A stretch of 5,450 nucleotides of DNA from Thermoplasmata archaeon (GCA_020350865.1 CP070726.1:1779954-1785403), one strand, 5' to 3'; shown: positions 1 through 5,450, counted from the stretch's first letter. Notes: generated by a model from the letters alone, not told the origin. Numbers and translations are program-made.

Positions 1-1206
1 ATGGGTCCCTTCAAGCTCATGAACGTCACGGGCATACCCATTGCATACCACTCCCAGGAGTCACTGCACAGGGGCCTGGGAGAGTTCTACGAACCCAGCG
101 AGATACTGAAAGAGCAGTTCGAGGCAAATGAGCAGTGGGACCTGGTGGGGGAGGTTGACAAGGGGGCCATCTCCGCGGTCAAAGAGCGCTTCTTGGGGGT
201 TGTCTTCGGGGTGGCATGTCAGCTGGTGGACGAGGACGTGGCATCCAAGGAGGACACTGACCGGGGTGCCGTGGTAGGTCTGAGATGGTCAAAAGGGCCA
301 TTTGCCATGATGAACGAGATCGGCATCGAGCGCTCAATTGAGCTGGTTGAGGCCATTGCAGAGCGTTCTAATGGGGCATTCAGCGTTCCAGGCATCCTCA
401 AAGACCAGGCGGAGTCCAGGAAACCCTGGGACCTGAAGACCCTGCGGGTGGTAAAGGAAGGAAAAACTGCCATAATCACATTTGCCAGGCCAGAGGCCAT
501 GAACGCCCTCAATTCAAAGGTGCTCTCAGACTTGAAAGCTGCCGTGGAAAAACTGGGAAATGACGATGATATCTACACAGTCATAATCACCGGGGAGGGC
601 AAGGCCTTCGTTGCCGGGGCCGATATCCTTGAGATGATGGAAAAGAACCCCATCCAGGCCAGGGAATTCACGTACCTGGGTCAGGCCGTGCTCCGGGAAG
701 TGGAGAACCTGAGCAAGCCGGTGATCGCCGCAGTGAACGGTGTGGCTCTGGGCGGGGGGTGCGAGCTGGCCCTGGCCTGTGATATCATCATAGCCTCGGA
801 TAGGGCCAGGCTGGGCTTTCCGGAGGTTGGGCTGGGCATACACCCGGGCTTTGGAGGCACCCAGCGTCTTCCAAGGCTCATAGGCAAGGCAAGGGCCAAG
901 CAGATGATATTTACCGCAGATATACTGGGTGCGAAGGAGGCGGAGCGCATAGGACTGGTGAACAAGGTTGTCTCCTCCGACAAGCTCATGGAGGAGGCAA
1001 AAGGCATTGCAAACAGGATCGCTGCAAAGGCTCCCATAGCCGTCCGCCTGGCCAAATCCGCCATAAAGAAGGGCTGCGAGATGGACCTCGAGACCGGGCT
1101 TGCGTACGAGGTGGAATCTGTCTCAATGACGTTCTCCACCAAGGACAGCAGGGAGGGCATGAAGGCCTTCACCGAGCGGAGGAAGCCCGAGTTTGAGGGG
1201 AAGTAG
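1..1206 (+). CDS. 3-hydroxyacyl-CoA dehydrogenase / enoyl-CoA hydratase fusion, 5'-truncated
   Basis: This is the C-terminal 401 residues of a bifunctional beta-oxidation enzyme. It hydrates trans-2-enoyl-CoA and oxidises the resulting (S)-3-hydroxyacyl-CoA with NAD, in the cytoplasm. Residues 2-48 and 99-145 are two copies of the dehydrogenase C-terminal (3HCDH) domain; they align without gaps, sharing GPF, MN, GI, ILK and WDL. A crotonase domain follows from about 147 to 401. It has the oxyanion-hole segment AFVAGAD, the GGGCE motif with catalytic Glu255, and the second catalytic Glu275 in PEVGLGI; the 20-residue spacing matches rat mitochondrial hydratase (Glu144/Glu164). The NAD-binding Rossmann domain and the dehydrogenase His/Glu pair must lie upstream, so the ATG at base 1 is almost certainly an internal Met. 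The dehydrogenase-then-hydratase order is the archaeal/Bacillus FadN-like arrangement, opposite to FadB. It could serve fatty-acid oxidation or a C4 crotonyl-CoA route; the sequence does not decide. Confidence 0.93.
   Translation: MGPFKLMNVTGIPIAYHSQESLHRGLGEFYEPSEILKEQFEANEQWDLVGEVDKGAISAVKERFLGVVFGVACQLVDEDVASKEDTDRGAVVGLRWSKGPFAMMNEIGIERSIELVEAIAERSNGAFSVPGILKDQAESRKPWDLKTLRVVKEGKTAIITFARPEAMNALNSKVLSDLKAAVEKLGNDDDIYTVIITGEGKAFVAGADILEMMEKNPIQAREFTYLGQAVLREVENLSKPVIAAVNGVALGGGCELALACDIIIASDRARLGFPEVGLGIHPGFGGTQRLPRLIGKARAKQMIFTADILGAKEAERIGLVNKVVSSDKLMEEAKGIANRIAAKAPIAVRLAKSAIKKGCEMDLETGLAYEVESVSMTFSTKDSREGMKAFTERRKPEFEGK
1195..1200 (+). promoter_or_regulatory. Probable ribosome binding site for the small Cys-rich gene
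   Basis: GAGGGG sits inside the last codons of the upstream fusion gene, 11 bases before the ATG at 1212. A second purine-rich stretch, AGGAAAG (1205-1211), directly abuts the ATG. With only 5 bases between the stop and the start, translation of the small gene is probably coupled to the enzyme gene. Confidence 0.4.
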
Positions 1207-1211
1207 GAAAG

Positions 1212-1421
1212 ATGGCAGACAAGGATCCAATCCCGGAGAGAGTGGCATTTGAATTATGCCAGAGGATAAGGGGGGAGAAAAAGGTGAGAATGTTTTCCCA
1301 GTGCTGGGGCTGTGTCAAATTCTCAAAGGGGGATTTTCGGAAAATGTGCTACTACGATCCTCCAATGAACAGGGGCTGCGGTCTGGTGAATAAGTTATAT
1401 GATCCTGGCAAACAGGAATAG
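1212..1421 (+). CDS. Small cysteine-rich protein, unknown function (69 aa)
   Basis: I do not recognise the family. The protein has five cysteines at 16, 31, 34, 46 and 56. The last four form C-X2-C-X11-C-X9-C, a spacing able to hold zinc or an iron-sulfur cluster; metal binding is an inference. Aromatic residues and glycine surround the knuckles (QCWGC, CYYDPPMNRGCG), and the rest is charged. No signal peptide or membrane segment is visible. It starts 5 bases after the stop of the enoyl-CoA hydratase fusion, on the same strand, with a purine-rich site upstream, so it is very likely co-transcribed. That context makes a role near acyl-CoA metabolism possible but does not prove it. It ends 9 bases from the converging trm1 stop. 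That it is a real gene is supported by the tight spacing, the full use of the gap between two confident genes and the ordered cysteines. Confidence 0.72.
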   Translation: MADKDPIPERVAFELCQRIRGEKKVRMFSQCWGCVKFSKGDFRKMCYYDPPMNRGCGLVNKLYDPGKQE

Positions 1422-1430
1422 AGTGCCCCT

Positions 1431-2540
1431 TCACCCGTTCGCAATGCTTTTAATGTCCTCCAACGCAGCATCTGTTTTGAACCCATTGGGTGAGAAGTGG
1501 GTTTTAGTGGCAACAAAACCGTTGGCCTTCAATTTCTCAATCATTGTGTTCATGGGCAGAGGGGAGGTCTTGGTGAGGCTGGCTATTTCATTCAATTCGT
1601 AGAACAGGGGAGGTGCCTTTGCCTCTGCAACCCACAACTCAAGGTATTTTTCAAGTTTCTTTTTCGTGCCCAGATTTTTATCCACTTTTATTTTTTTAAG
1701 AAAATCCTTTTCATGCAGATTACCTATCCACAAGGGACCTGCACGTTCCCACATTTCACCCGAAACATCATGAACCACTTTTCTTTCCCCGGTTTTTCTG
1801 TTGTGATAAACGTAACCAATGTCTCTGAGTGCGGAATCTGCTTTTCTTGCCCCCTTCTCAACGTGCAGATGGATTCTCAGATAGTGGTCTGAGAAAAATG
1901 AGAGAACCGGTGTTAGGGCAATGTCGTACTGCGCAGCCGTCCTGATGCAGTGGCCGGCAAGGATTCTGGCCCCAATCTCGTGTGAATACGATGTTTTCAA
2001 TGAGATGGCACCGTAGCGCCGGAGAGAGGTTTTCTTGTATGTTCCGCACAGGGGAGCCGAGTCCGTTGCGGTTACAGCCAGCATGCCGTTCTTTCTCAGG
2101 CTCTGCACCGCGGCGTCGATAAAATTCACAGGTGAGCCGAAGGGATCAACGTCCACGTAATCGAAATCCTCCTCACCCAGGAGGGCGTTCAGCTTCCTCT
2201 TCTCCGCCCTGCAGTTGTCAACACCATTCAAAGTTACATTCCTATTTATCACATCGACTGCCGCAGGATTGCGGTCATTGAGCACAACCGAAAAATCACC
2301 CTCGACCTCGGATGCCAGCCTCACACCCCTGGCACCTGTCCCTGCAAGGCCGTCGAGGAGCGTTGGTTTCCTTCCCAAAACAAATTCCCTGAGAACAAGC
2401 ACAGACACATCCCTTGAGAACTCCATGACAGGATTGAAGAACACATCCATTTTCTTTGTGCTCGGACCCTTCGTGTGCGAAACAGATTTTGCGGGAACCA
2501 AAAGGTCGGTTGTACCCTCTCTTACCTGGGTGAGCTTCAC
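1431..2540 (-). CDS. trm1: tRNA (guanine(26)-N(2))-dimethyltransferase Trm1
   Basis: This S-adenosylmethionine-dependent enzyme methylates the exocyclic N2 of G26 in tRNA, at the junction of the D and anticodon stems. The 369 residues match the usual archaeal Trm1 length (about 380). The N-terminus has the family pattern VREGTTDLLVP and FFNPVMEFSRD (34-44). The Rossmann methyltransferase core shows motif I LLDGLAGTGARG (61-72), the acidic-loop NDR (88-90), the catalytic-type motif DVDPFGSP (130-137) and TATDSAPLCG (157-166). The family signatures HEIGARILAG and FFSDHYLRIHLHVEKGARKAD follow. The last ~60 residues (from about 311) look like the Trm1 C-terminal winged-helix region, and no zinc-knuckle cysteines are present in the C-terminal part. 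The start is GTG at 2540, overlapping the stop of the upstream NTPase gene as GTGA, which implies translational coupling. The C-terminal coding part is A/T-richer and lysine-rich compared with the flanking genes. Confidence 0.96.
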   Translation of the reverse strand: MKLTQVREGTTDLLVPAKSVSHTKGPSTKKMDVFFNPVMEFSRDVSVLVLREFVLGRKPTLLDGLAGTGARGVRLASEVEGDFSVVLNDRNPAAVDVINRNVTLNGVDNCRAEKRKLNALLGEEDFDYVDVDPFGSPVNFIDAAVQSLRKNGMLAVTATDSAPLCGTYKKTSLRRYGAISLKTSYSHEIGARILAGHCIRTAAQYDIALTPVLSFFSDHYLRIHLHVEKGARKADSALRDIGYVYHNRKTGERKVVHDVSGEMWERAGPLWIGNLHEKDFLKKIKVDKNLGTKKKLEKYLELWVAEAKAPPLFYELNEIASLTKTSPLPMNTMIEKLKANGFVATKTHFSPNGFKTDAALEDIKSIANG

Positions 2541-3082
2541 AGCATATCGCCCTTCATCAATTTGATGATTTTATAAGGCAGAAGGTCCCTGTTGATGGGC
2601 GTGACCTCCAGAATGCGGACGTCGTCCCTGCGCCTGATATCCTGGAGCAGGGGATTGCGGGATTTCTTGTGAAGGGTGAGTATGAGGGGTTTGTCCTCCT
2701 CAAGGATCCTTTTGACGATCTCCACGAACTTCTCGCTCTCCACCTCCATTCTCCCCACCTCGTCGATGATCACGATGTCGCAGTGCTCGGCTGCCGTTTC
2801 GATGGCAGAGACACCCACCCGCTCTAAAGCCTCGAGATTGACCTTGTACCTCCCCACAATGATCTTGGAGTCGTAGTTGATATGGGCCAGGATGTCCTTT
2901 TCCTTGGTCATCCAGTCCATGACATAGAATCCCACCCTCCTATTGTTCTTGACGATGGGCTCGGTGACCATCCCTCCGACCCTGTTCTCCCCTTCCTCGA
3001 GCATTTCGATGACCTTGACCAAGGCCTGTGTTTTCCCCGCGTTTGGAAGCCCAGTAATCCCTATTTTGATGGTAACGCCCAT
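2537..3082 (-). CDS. THEP1-family nucleoside-triphosphatase
   Basis: This is a P-loop NTPase of the THEP1 family, characterised in Aquifex as a nucleotide phosphatase hydrolysing NTPs; its cellular role is not known. The 181-residue length is typical of the family. Visible motifs are Walker A GLPNAGKT (11-18), the family stretch GGMVTEPI (36-43), VGRYKVNLEAL (76-86), and Walker B DIVIIDEVGRME (102-113) with Asp107/Glu108. A conserved hydrophobic strand, PLILTLHKKS (132-141), follows. It is soluble, with no signal or membrane segment. The ATG at 3082 places Walker A at the expected distance from the N-terminus. The upstream site is weak (GGTTGA, 4 bases before the ATG). The gene is first in a unit with trm1, overlapping it by 4 bases, and is divergent from the charged 111-residue gene across a 196-base intergenic region. 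Confidence 0.93.
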   Translation of the reverse strand: MGVTIKIGITGLPNAGKTQALVKVIEMLEEGENRVGGMVTEPIVKNNRRVGFYVMDWMTKEKDILAHINYDSKIIVGRYKVNLEALERVGVSAIETAAEHCDIVIIDEVGRMEVESEKFVEIVKRILEEDKPLILTLHKKSRNPLLQDIRRRDDVRILEVTPINRDLLPYKIIKLMKGDML

Positions 3083-3122
3083 AAACTCAACCGTGAATTA
3101 ACTGTGTTCTAAGCTGCGGAGG

Positions 3123-3139
3123 GGTATGTGTTTCATACC
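3123..3139. repeat. Perfect inverted repeat, operator-like
   Basis: GGTATG-TGTTT-CATACC is a perfect 6-base-arm palindrome with a 5-base spacer. It lies directly beside the candidate leftward TATA element (3140-3147), between it and the NTPase start codon. In archaea that is a position where a bound dimer would block transcription-factor or polymerase access. An RNA hairpin in the NTPase mRNA leader is the alternative reading. Confidence 0.45.
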
Positions 3140-3147
3140 TTAATAAG
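3140..3147 (-). promoter_or_regulatory. Candidate TATA box for the NTPase-trm1 unit
   Basis: Read on the minus strand the bases are CTTATTAA, close to the archaeal TTTAWATA-type box. It lies about 58-65 bases before the ATG at 3082, which predicts a transcript start near 3115-3120 and a leader of about 35 bases. No better A/T-rich box lies closer to the start codon. The match is imperfect. Confidence 0.35.
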
Positions 3148-3178
3148 ATTGTCAATTACACCGTATTTCACCCTGAAA

Positions 3179-3197
3179 AACCCCCAAAAACGGGGTT
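3179..3197. repeat. Inverted repeat with C/G-rich arms in the divergent intergenic region
   Basis: AACCCC-CAAAAAC-GGGGTT has perfect 6-base arms and a 7-base A-rich spacer. On the minus strand it reads as a GC hairpin running into a short T-run, superficially like an intrinsic terminator, but no leftward gene ends here. A protein-binding site is therefore as likely as an RNA structure. Confidence 0.4.
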
Positions 3198-3205
3198 ATA
3201 AGTCC

Positions 3206-3224
3206 TAAAATGCGGGTAAAATGC
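3206..3224. repeat. Direct repeat TAAAATGC x2, 11-base period
   Basis: TAAAATGC occurs at 3206-3213 and 3217-3224, separated by GGG. The 11-base period puts the copies on the same face of the helix. The pair lies about 28 bases upstream of the rightward TATA box, where archaeal activators often bind. Chance occurrence in A/T-rich DNA cannot be excluded. Confidence 0.35.
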
Positions 3225-3251
3225 AATTGTCGTAAATAATACCCATACAAC

Positions 3252-3263
3252 AAATATTTTAAA
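3252..3263 (+). promoter_or_regulatory. TATA box for the 111-aa gene, leaderless spacing
   Basis: AAATATTTTAAA begins 27 bases before the ATG at 3279. Archaeal transcripts start about 25 bases downstream of the box centre, so the mRNA would begin at or within a few bases of the start codon. No Shine-Dalgarno sequence precedes the ATG, which agrees with a leaderless transcript. Confidence 0.5.
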
Positions 3264-3278
3264 CCTCAAGGGTTATAG

Positions 3279-3614
3279 ATGGCCGCAATGTCGTTTCGGG
3301 AGAAGAGAAGGCAGGCCAAATACGAAAAGAAGATGGCCAAGGCGAGAAAGGAGCTGTCCCTGCATCTGTTCTCGGTGGCGGCAGCGGAACAGAACGCCCC
3401 CACCCACTGGAAGATAGATGCGGATGCAAACCGGGAGGAAAAGGAGCGGTATCTCGAGCACAGGATGAGGCTGAGAAGGAAGTGGATCGACAAGTTCTTC
3501 GAGTTCCATCCAGATATCGACCCCAAGATCCGCTCGGAACTCAGAAAGGAGGCCTACGAGGACGCAGAGATCGTCAGGCGGAACATGCGGGCCAAGCGCG
3601 ATTTGAACCCGTGA
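3279..3614 (+). CDS. Hypothetical highly charged protein (111 aa)
   Basis: I do not recognise the family. The protein is dominated by Lys, Arg, Glu and Asp. The first ~25 residues are strongly basic (REKRRQAKYEKK and on). Most of the rest looks helical, in two charged stretches (about 52-75 and 82-106) separated by FFEFHPDIDP. There is one internal hydrophobic patch, LSLHLFSVAAA, too short and weak for a membrane helix. No cysteine is present. Nucleic-acid or ribosome binding is conceivable from the basic N-terminus, but that is a guess. Strong G/C bias at third codon positions, a TATA box at leaderless distance and lack of overlap with other confident genes support it as real. A second in-frame ATG at 3288 is an alternative start. 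It converges on the ABC permease gene with a 34-base gap. Confidence 0.78.
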   Translation: MAAMSFREKRRQAKYEKKMAKARKELSLHLFSVAAAEQNAPTHWKIDADANREEKERYLEHRMRLRRKWIDKFFEFHPDIDPKIRSELRKEAYEDAEIVRRNMRAKRDLNP

Positions 3615-3643
3615 TAGCACATCGGTGTGAACGGTAATATTCG

Positions 3644-3660
3644 TCTTTTCAGCTTTTTTT
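3644..3660 (+). terminator. T-rich tract, possible terminator of the 111-aa gene
   Basis: After the stop at 3614 the plus strand carries TCTTTTCAGC followed by seven T. Archaeal polymerase can terminate at such U-rich tracts without a hairpin, and no hairpin is visible. The tract overlaps the last codons (KKS and stop) of the converging permease gene, so part of it is explained by lysine codons. Confidence 0.35.
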
Positions 3661-4419
3661 GAAGAGATGGGCGCTAAGGAAAAGAGTGAACAGGCAGAAT
3701 CCCAGGAGCACGCCCAGGTCGAGAAGGATTGGGAACTGGGCCACGTCCCCGCCCTGAATGGCAAAGCGCAGGCCGTCCACACCGTAGGTTAGAGGATCTA
3801 TGTAGGTCAGCGCCTTGAGCCAGCCGGGAAGGGCATTGATGGGATACAGGGCTCCCGAGAGAAAGAACATGGGCATGATGAGGAAGTTGATGATCATCTG
3901 GAAGCCCTCGTGGCTTTCCACCTTGGAGGCGATGGCGATGCCCATGCTGACAAAGGAGAGGCCGATGAGGAACATGAACAGGACACACACGAGGAACCCC
4001 AAAACGGGGCCGAGCTCCGATGTGAACCTAACACCCAGGGGAATTGCCAGGGCGAACATGATCATGCCCTGTATCATTGCAGTTGTGGTGCCGCCAAGGG
4101 CCTTTCCCAGGACGATGGACAGCCTCGACACTGGGGCGACCAGAATCTCCTTGAGAAACCCGAACTCCCTGTCGAAGATTATTGAGATTCCCGAGAACAC
4201 GGAGGTGAAGAGGATGGTCATGCCAATGATTCCTGGGGCGATGTACTGCAGGTAGTTCATGCCTGAGGGAAGCAGAGGCGACCGCTCCATCATGGTGCCC
4301 AGGGCGGTACCCAAAAGGCCCAGCCACAGAATAGGCATGGCCAGGGATGTGATGATCCTGGATTTTGCCCTGACATAGCGGATCATCTCGCGAAGCCAGA
4401 TTGTGTACACATCGGCCAT
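3649..4419 (-). CDS. ABC-2 type transporter permease (DrrB-like)
   Basis: This is the membrane subunit of an ATP-driven exporter; the substrate is unknown (drug, lipid or polysaccharide exporters share the fold). Its 256 residues are the usual length of the DrrB/ABC-2 family. About six membrane segments are visible, near 21-42, 58-82, 103-129, 137-165, 172-194 and 230-252. After segment 2 comes the family signature DREFGFLKEILVAPVSR, the loop that contacts the ATPase. The stretch FFLSGALYPINALPGWL followed by YIDPLTYGVDGLR is also characteristic. I chose the ATG at 4419 because it forms a TGATG overlap with the ATPase stop; an in-frame TTG at 4422 would add one residue. The gene is downstream of and coupled to the ATPase gene and ends in lysine codons at the T-tract shared with the converging gene. 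Confidence 0.93.
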   Translation of the reverse strand: MADVYTIWLREMIRYVRAKSRIITSLAMPILWLGLLGTALGTMMERSPLLPSGMNYLQYIAPGIIGMTILFTSVFSGISIIFDREFGFLKEILVAPVSRLSIVLGKALGGTTTAMIQGMIMFALAIPLGVRFTSELGPVLGFLVCVLFMFLIGLSFVSMGIAIASKVESHEGFQMIINFLIMPMFFLSGALYPINALPGWLKALTYIDPLTYGVDGLRFAIQGGDVAQFPILLDLGVLLGFCLFTLFLSAHLFKKS

Positions 4420-5450
4420 CAATGCCTCATCCGCCTCCTGTGTCCTATGGTCCTTTTCAGCTGGGCCTTTTTTCCCTCGGATTCGTCCCTGAGACGCCTG
4501 CCAGTGTACTTGATGAATACATCCTCCAATGTGGGCTCCTGGAGCGTTACGGACCGCACCTCGACACCCAGTTTGCGCATGACCTCCAGGGCCTGGGGAA
4601 TGACGGACTCTCCCTTTGCCGCGGTCAAGCGGACCGCATCCTTTACAAAATCAACACCCTTCACATCACTGATTTGTAATAGATTCTTCTTGAGGTTTTC
4701 GTTCTGGAACTGGGTGATGAAGGTGACGACATCCCCGCCAAGCGAGCTCTTCAGGTCGGAGGGTGTTCCCAGGGTCACGATTTTACCCAGGTCCATGATG
4801 GCGATCCTGTCGCAGAGATAGTCCGCCTCCTCCATGTAGTGGGTCGTGAGCATCATGGTGACGCCCTCTTCCTTGTTGAGCCTCTCGATGTACTTCCAGA
4901 TATGTCTCCGGGTCTGGGGGTCCAGACCCAGGGTGGGCTCGTCGAGGAAGAGGACCTTGGGGTGGTGCAGAAGGCCCCGGGCAATTTCTAGACGTCTCCT
5001 CATCCCGCCCGAATACGTCTTGACCTGATCATCTGCCCTGTCAGATAGCTCCATGAGCTCGAGCAGTTCTTCTGCCCTCTTTTCCATGGTATCGGCCGGG
5101 ACCTTGTAGAGGCGGCCGTGGAACCAGAGGTTCTCGGAGCCCGTGAGCTCGTCATCCAGGCTGGGGTCCTGGAAAACCACGCCGATGGATTTTCTCACCG
5201 CATCCTGCTCTGTTCTGATGTCGTGGTTCCAGACCAGGCCCGTGCCCGATGTCGGTCTCAAAATGGTGCACAGCATGGATGTGAGGGTCGTCTTGCCCGC
5301 CCCGTTGGGACCGATGATGCCGGTCACAACCTGCTGGTTCGTGTCGAAGCGGACCGCACCGAGAGCCCGGAATCCGCCGAAGTCGACGGCGACGTCGCTG
5401 GTCGTGATCGTCGACGCGCCCGTAGCGGCGGACGGCTCCGGAAGAGTCGG
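4419..5450 (-). CDS. ABC transporter ATP-binding protein (DrrA-like), 5' end beyond window
   Basis: This is the cytoplasmic ATPase that powers the downstream permease. The frame is open to the right edge. No ATG, GTG or TTG lies in frame between 5328 and 5450, so the true start is outside the window; the GTG at 5327, just before Walker A, is too far in to be a start. Numbered from that GTG, the motifs are Walker A GPNGAGKTT (6-14), Q-loop Gln53 in VVFQDPSLDDELTG, ABC signature YSGGMRRR (105-112), Walker B VLFLDEP (125-131), D-loop GLDP (134-137) and switch His163. A DrrA-type C-terminal domain ends in LQEPTLEDVFIKYTGR. All catalytic residues are present. The 41 residues upstream of the GTG (with DFGGFRALGAVRFD) resemble LivG-type ATPases rather than DrrA and have very different base composition, so the N-terminal part may not belong here. 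The last ~20 residues are a basic tail. Confidence 0.93.
   Translation of the reverse strand, partial: PTLPEPSAATGASTITTSDVAVDFGGFRALGAVRFDTNQQVVTGIIGPNGAGKTTLTSMLCTILRPTSGTGLVWNHDIRTEQDAVRKSIGVVFQDPSLDDELTGSENLWFHGRLYKVPADTMEKRAEELLELMELSDRADDQVKTYSGGMRRRLEIARGLLHHPKVLFLDEPTLGLDPQTRRHIWKYIERLNKEEGVTMMLTTHYMEEADYLCDRIAIMDLGKIVTLGTPSDLKSSLGGDVVTFITQFQNENLKKNLLQISDVKGVDFVKDAVRLTAAKGESVIPQALEVMRKLGVEVRSVTLQEPTLEDVFIKYTGRRLRDESEGKKAQLKRTIGHRRRMRH
4425..4439 (-). promoter_or_regulatory. Ribosome binding sites for the permease
   Basis: Within the end of the ATPase gene, the minus strand reads AGGAGG (4434-4439), 14 bases before the ATG at 4419, and then GATGAGG (4425-4431), 5 bases before it. The nearer GAGG is at ideal distance. 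Together with the TGATG junction this supports the ATG at 4419 and coupled translation of ATPase and permease. Confidence 0.5.
5328..5450. other. Compositionally foreign end segment (possible chimera)
   Basis: Bases 5331-5450 are 70% G+C (84 of 120) with 24 CpG dinucleotides. A same-length stretch in the same gene, 4801-4920, has 69 G+C (about 58%) and 7 CpG. The change falls next to the Walker A codons, the most conserved stretch between unrelated ABC ATPases. The segment encodes a stretch with a Ser/Thr/Ala-rich start and FGGFRAL, typical of branched-chain amino acid (LivG-like) ATPases of high-GC bacteria. A chimeric assembly end is the simplest explanation; recombination is the alternative. 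Confidence 0.5.

Larger units (their letters stand above)
3083..3278. promoter_or_regulatory. Divergent A/T-rich promoter region
   Basis: These 196 bases hold no credible gene and separate two genes transcribed away from each other. The region is much richer in A/T than the flanking coding sequence. It contains a candidate TATA box for each direction, a perfect 6-base-arm palindrome, a second 6-base-arm inverted repeat, and a spaced 8-base direct repeat, each listed separately. The overall picture is a regulated bidirectional promoter. Which repeats bind a protein is unknown. Confidence 0.6.

Noticed and set aside
1..3. ATG at base 1 as the true start of the fusion enzyme
   Set aside because: It falls inside a 3HCDH C-terminal domain; the NAD-binding domain must precede it, so the gene is cut by the window edge.
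681..1172. 163-codon minus-strand frame inside the enoyl-CoA hydratase gene
   Set aside because: It lies opposite a confident crotonase domain with both catalytic Glu residues; its Ser/Pro/Ala-rich product is typical of an antisense shadow.
1669..1710. T-rich stretch on the plus strand that resembles a terminator
   Set aside because: It is explained by AAA lysine codons of the trm1 C-terminal part (KKIKVDKNLGTKKK); any termination effect would be incidental.
3179..3197. Intrinsic terminator on the minus strand
   Set aside because: The hairpin and T-run are suggestive, but no leftward gene lies upstream to be terminated; the neighbouring gene at 3279 runs rightward.
3128..3208. 26-codon GTG frame preceded by GGAGGGG in the divergent intergenic region
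   Set aside because: The purine run is only 3 bases from the GTG, there is no recognisable product, and the frame runs through the palindromes and ends in the direct repeat.
3273..3782. 169-codon open frame on the minus strand opposite the 111-aa gene
   Set aside because: It overlaps both the charged-protein gene (antisense) and the permease (other frame). Its product is Cys/Ser/Pro-rich with no domain, while the plus-strand frame has the codon bias and the promoter.
3815..4255. 146-codon plus-strand frame opposite the ABC permease
   Set aside because: Antisense shadow of a clear membrane protein gene; no family features.
4420..4422. TTG as start of the permease
   Set aside because: An ATG follows immediately and forms the common TGATG overlap with the ATPase stop, with GAGG at ideal distance.

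Overview
The window looks archaeal. It has an archaeal-type tRNA (guanine-26) dimethyltransferase (Trm1), a THEP1-family NTPase, a hydroxyacyl-CoA dehydrogenase fused ahead of an enoyl-CoA hydratase, and an A/T-rich box at leaderless-transcript distance from one start codon. The gene mix and moderate GC would suit a mesophilic Thermoplasmatota-like or related archaeon, but lineage cannot be fixed from 5.4 kb. No mobile element, CRISPR array, rRNA or tRNA gene was recognised.

Left part (1-1421, + strand): the 3' two thirds of a bifunctional beta-oxidation enzyme. It is followed 5 bases later by a small cysteine-rich protein of unknown function. Only 9 bases separate this pair from the converging gene on the other strand.

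Middle (1431-3082, - strand): a two-gene unit, THEP1-type NTPase then trm1, whose reading frames overlap by 4 bases (GTGA). A 196-base A/T-rich divergent intergenic region (3083-3278) follows. It carries a perfect palindrome, a second inverted repeat, an 8-base direct repeat with 11-base period, and a TATA-like box for each direction. Rightward from it runs a 111-residue, very highly charged protein that I do not recognise.

Right part (3649-5450, - strand): an ABC exporter of the DrrA/DrrB (ABC-2) type, ATPase first and permease second, joined by a TGATG stop/start overlap. The ATPase gene runs off the right edge. Its last ~120 bases differ sharply from the rest of the window in GC and CpG content and encode a LivG-like N-terminus. 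The change falls at the universally conserved Walker A motif, so a chimeric assembly end (or a recombination event) should be suspected.

Most of the window is ordinary archaeal housekeeping and metabolic content. The points most worth a second look are the composition break in the ATPase gene, the organised repeats in the divergent promoter region, and the two unrecognised small proteins.
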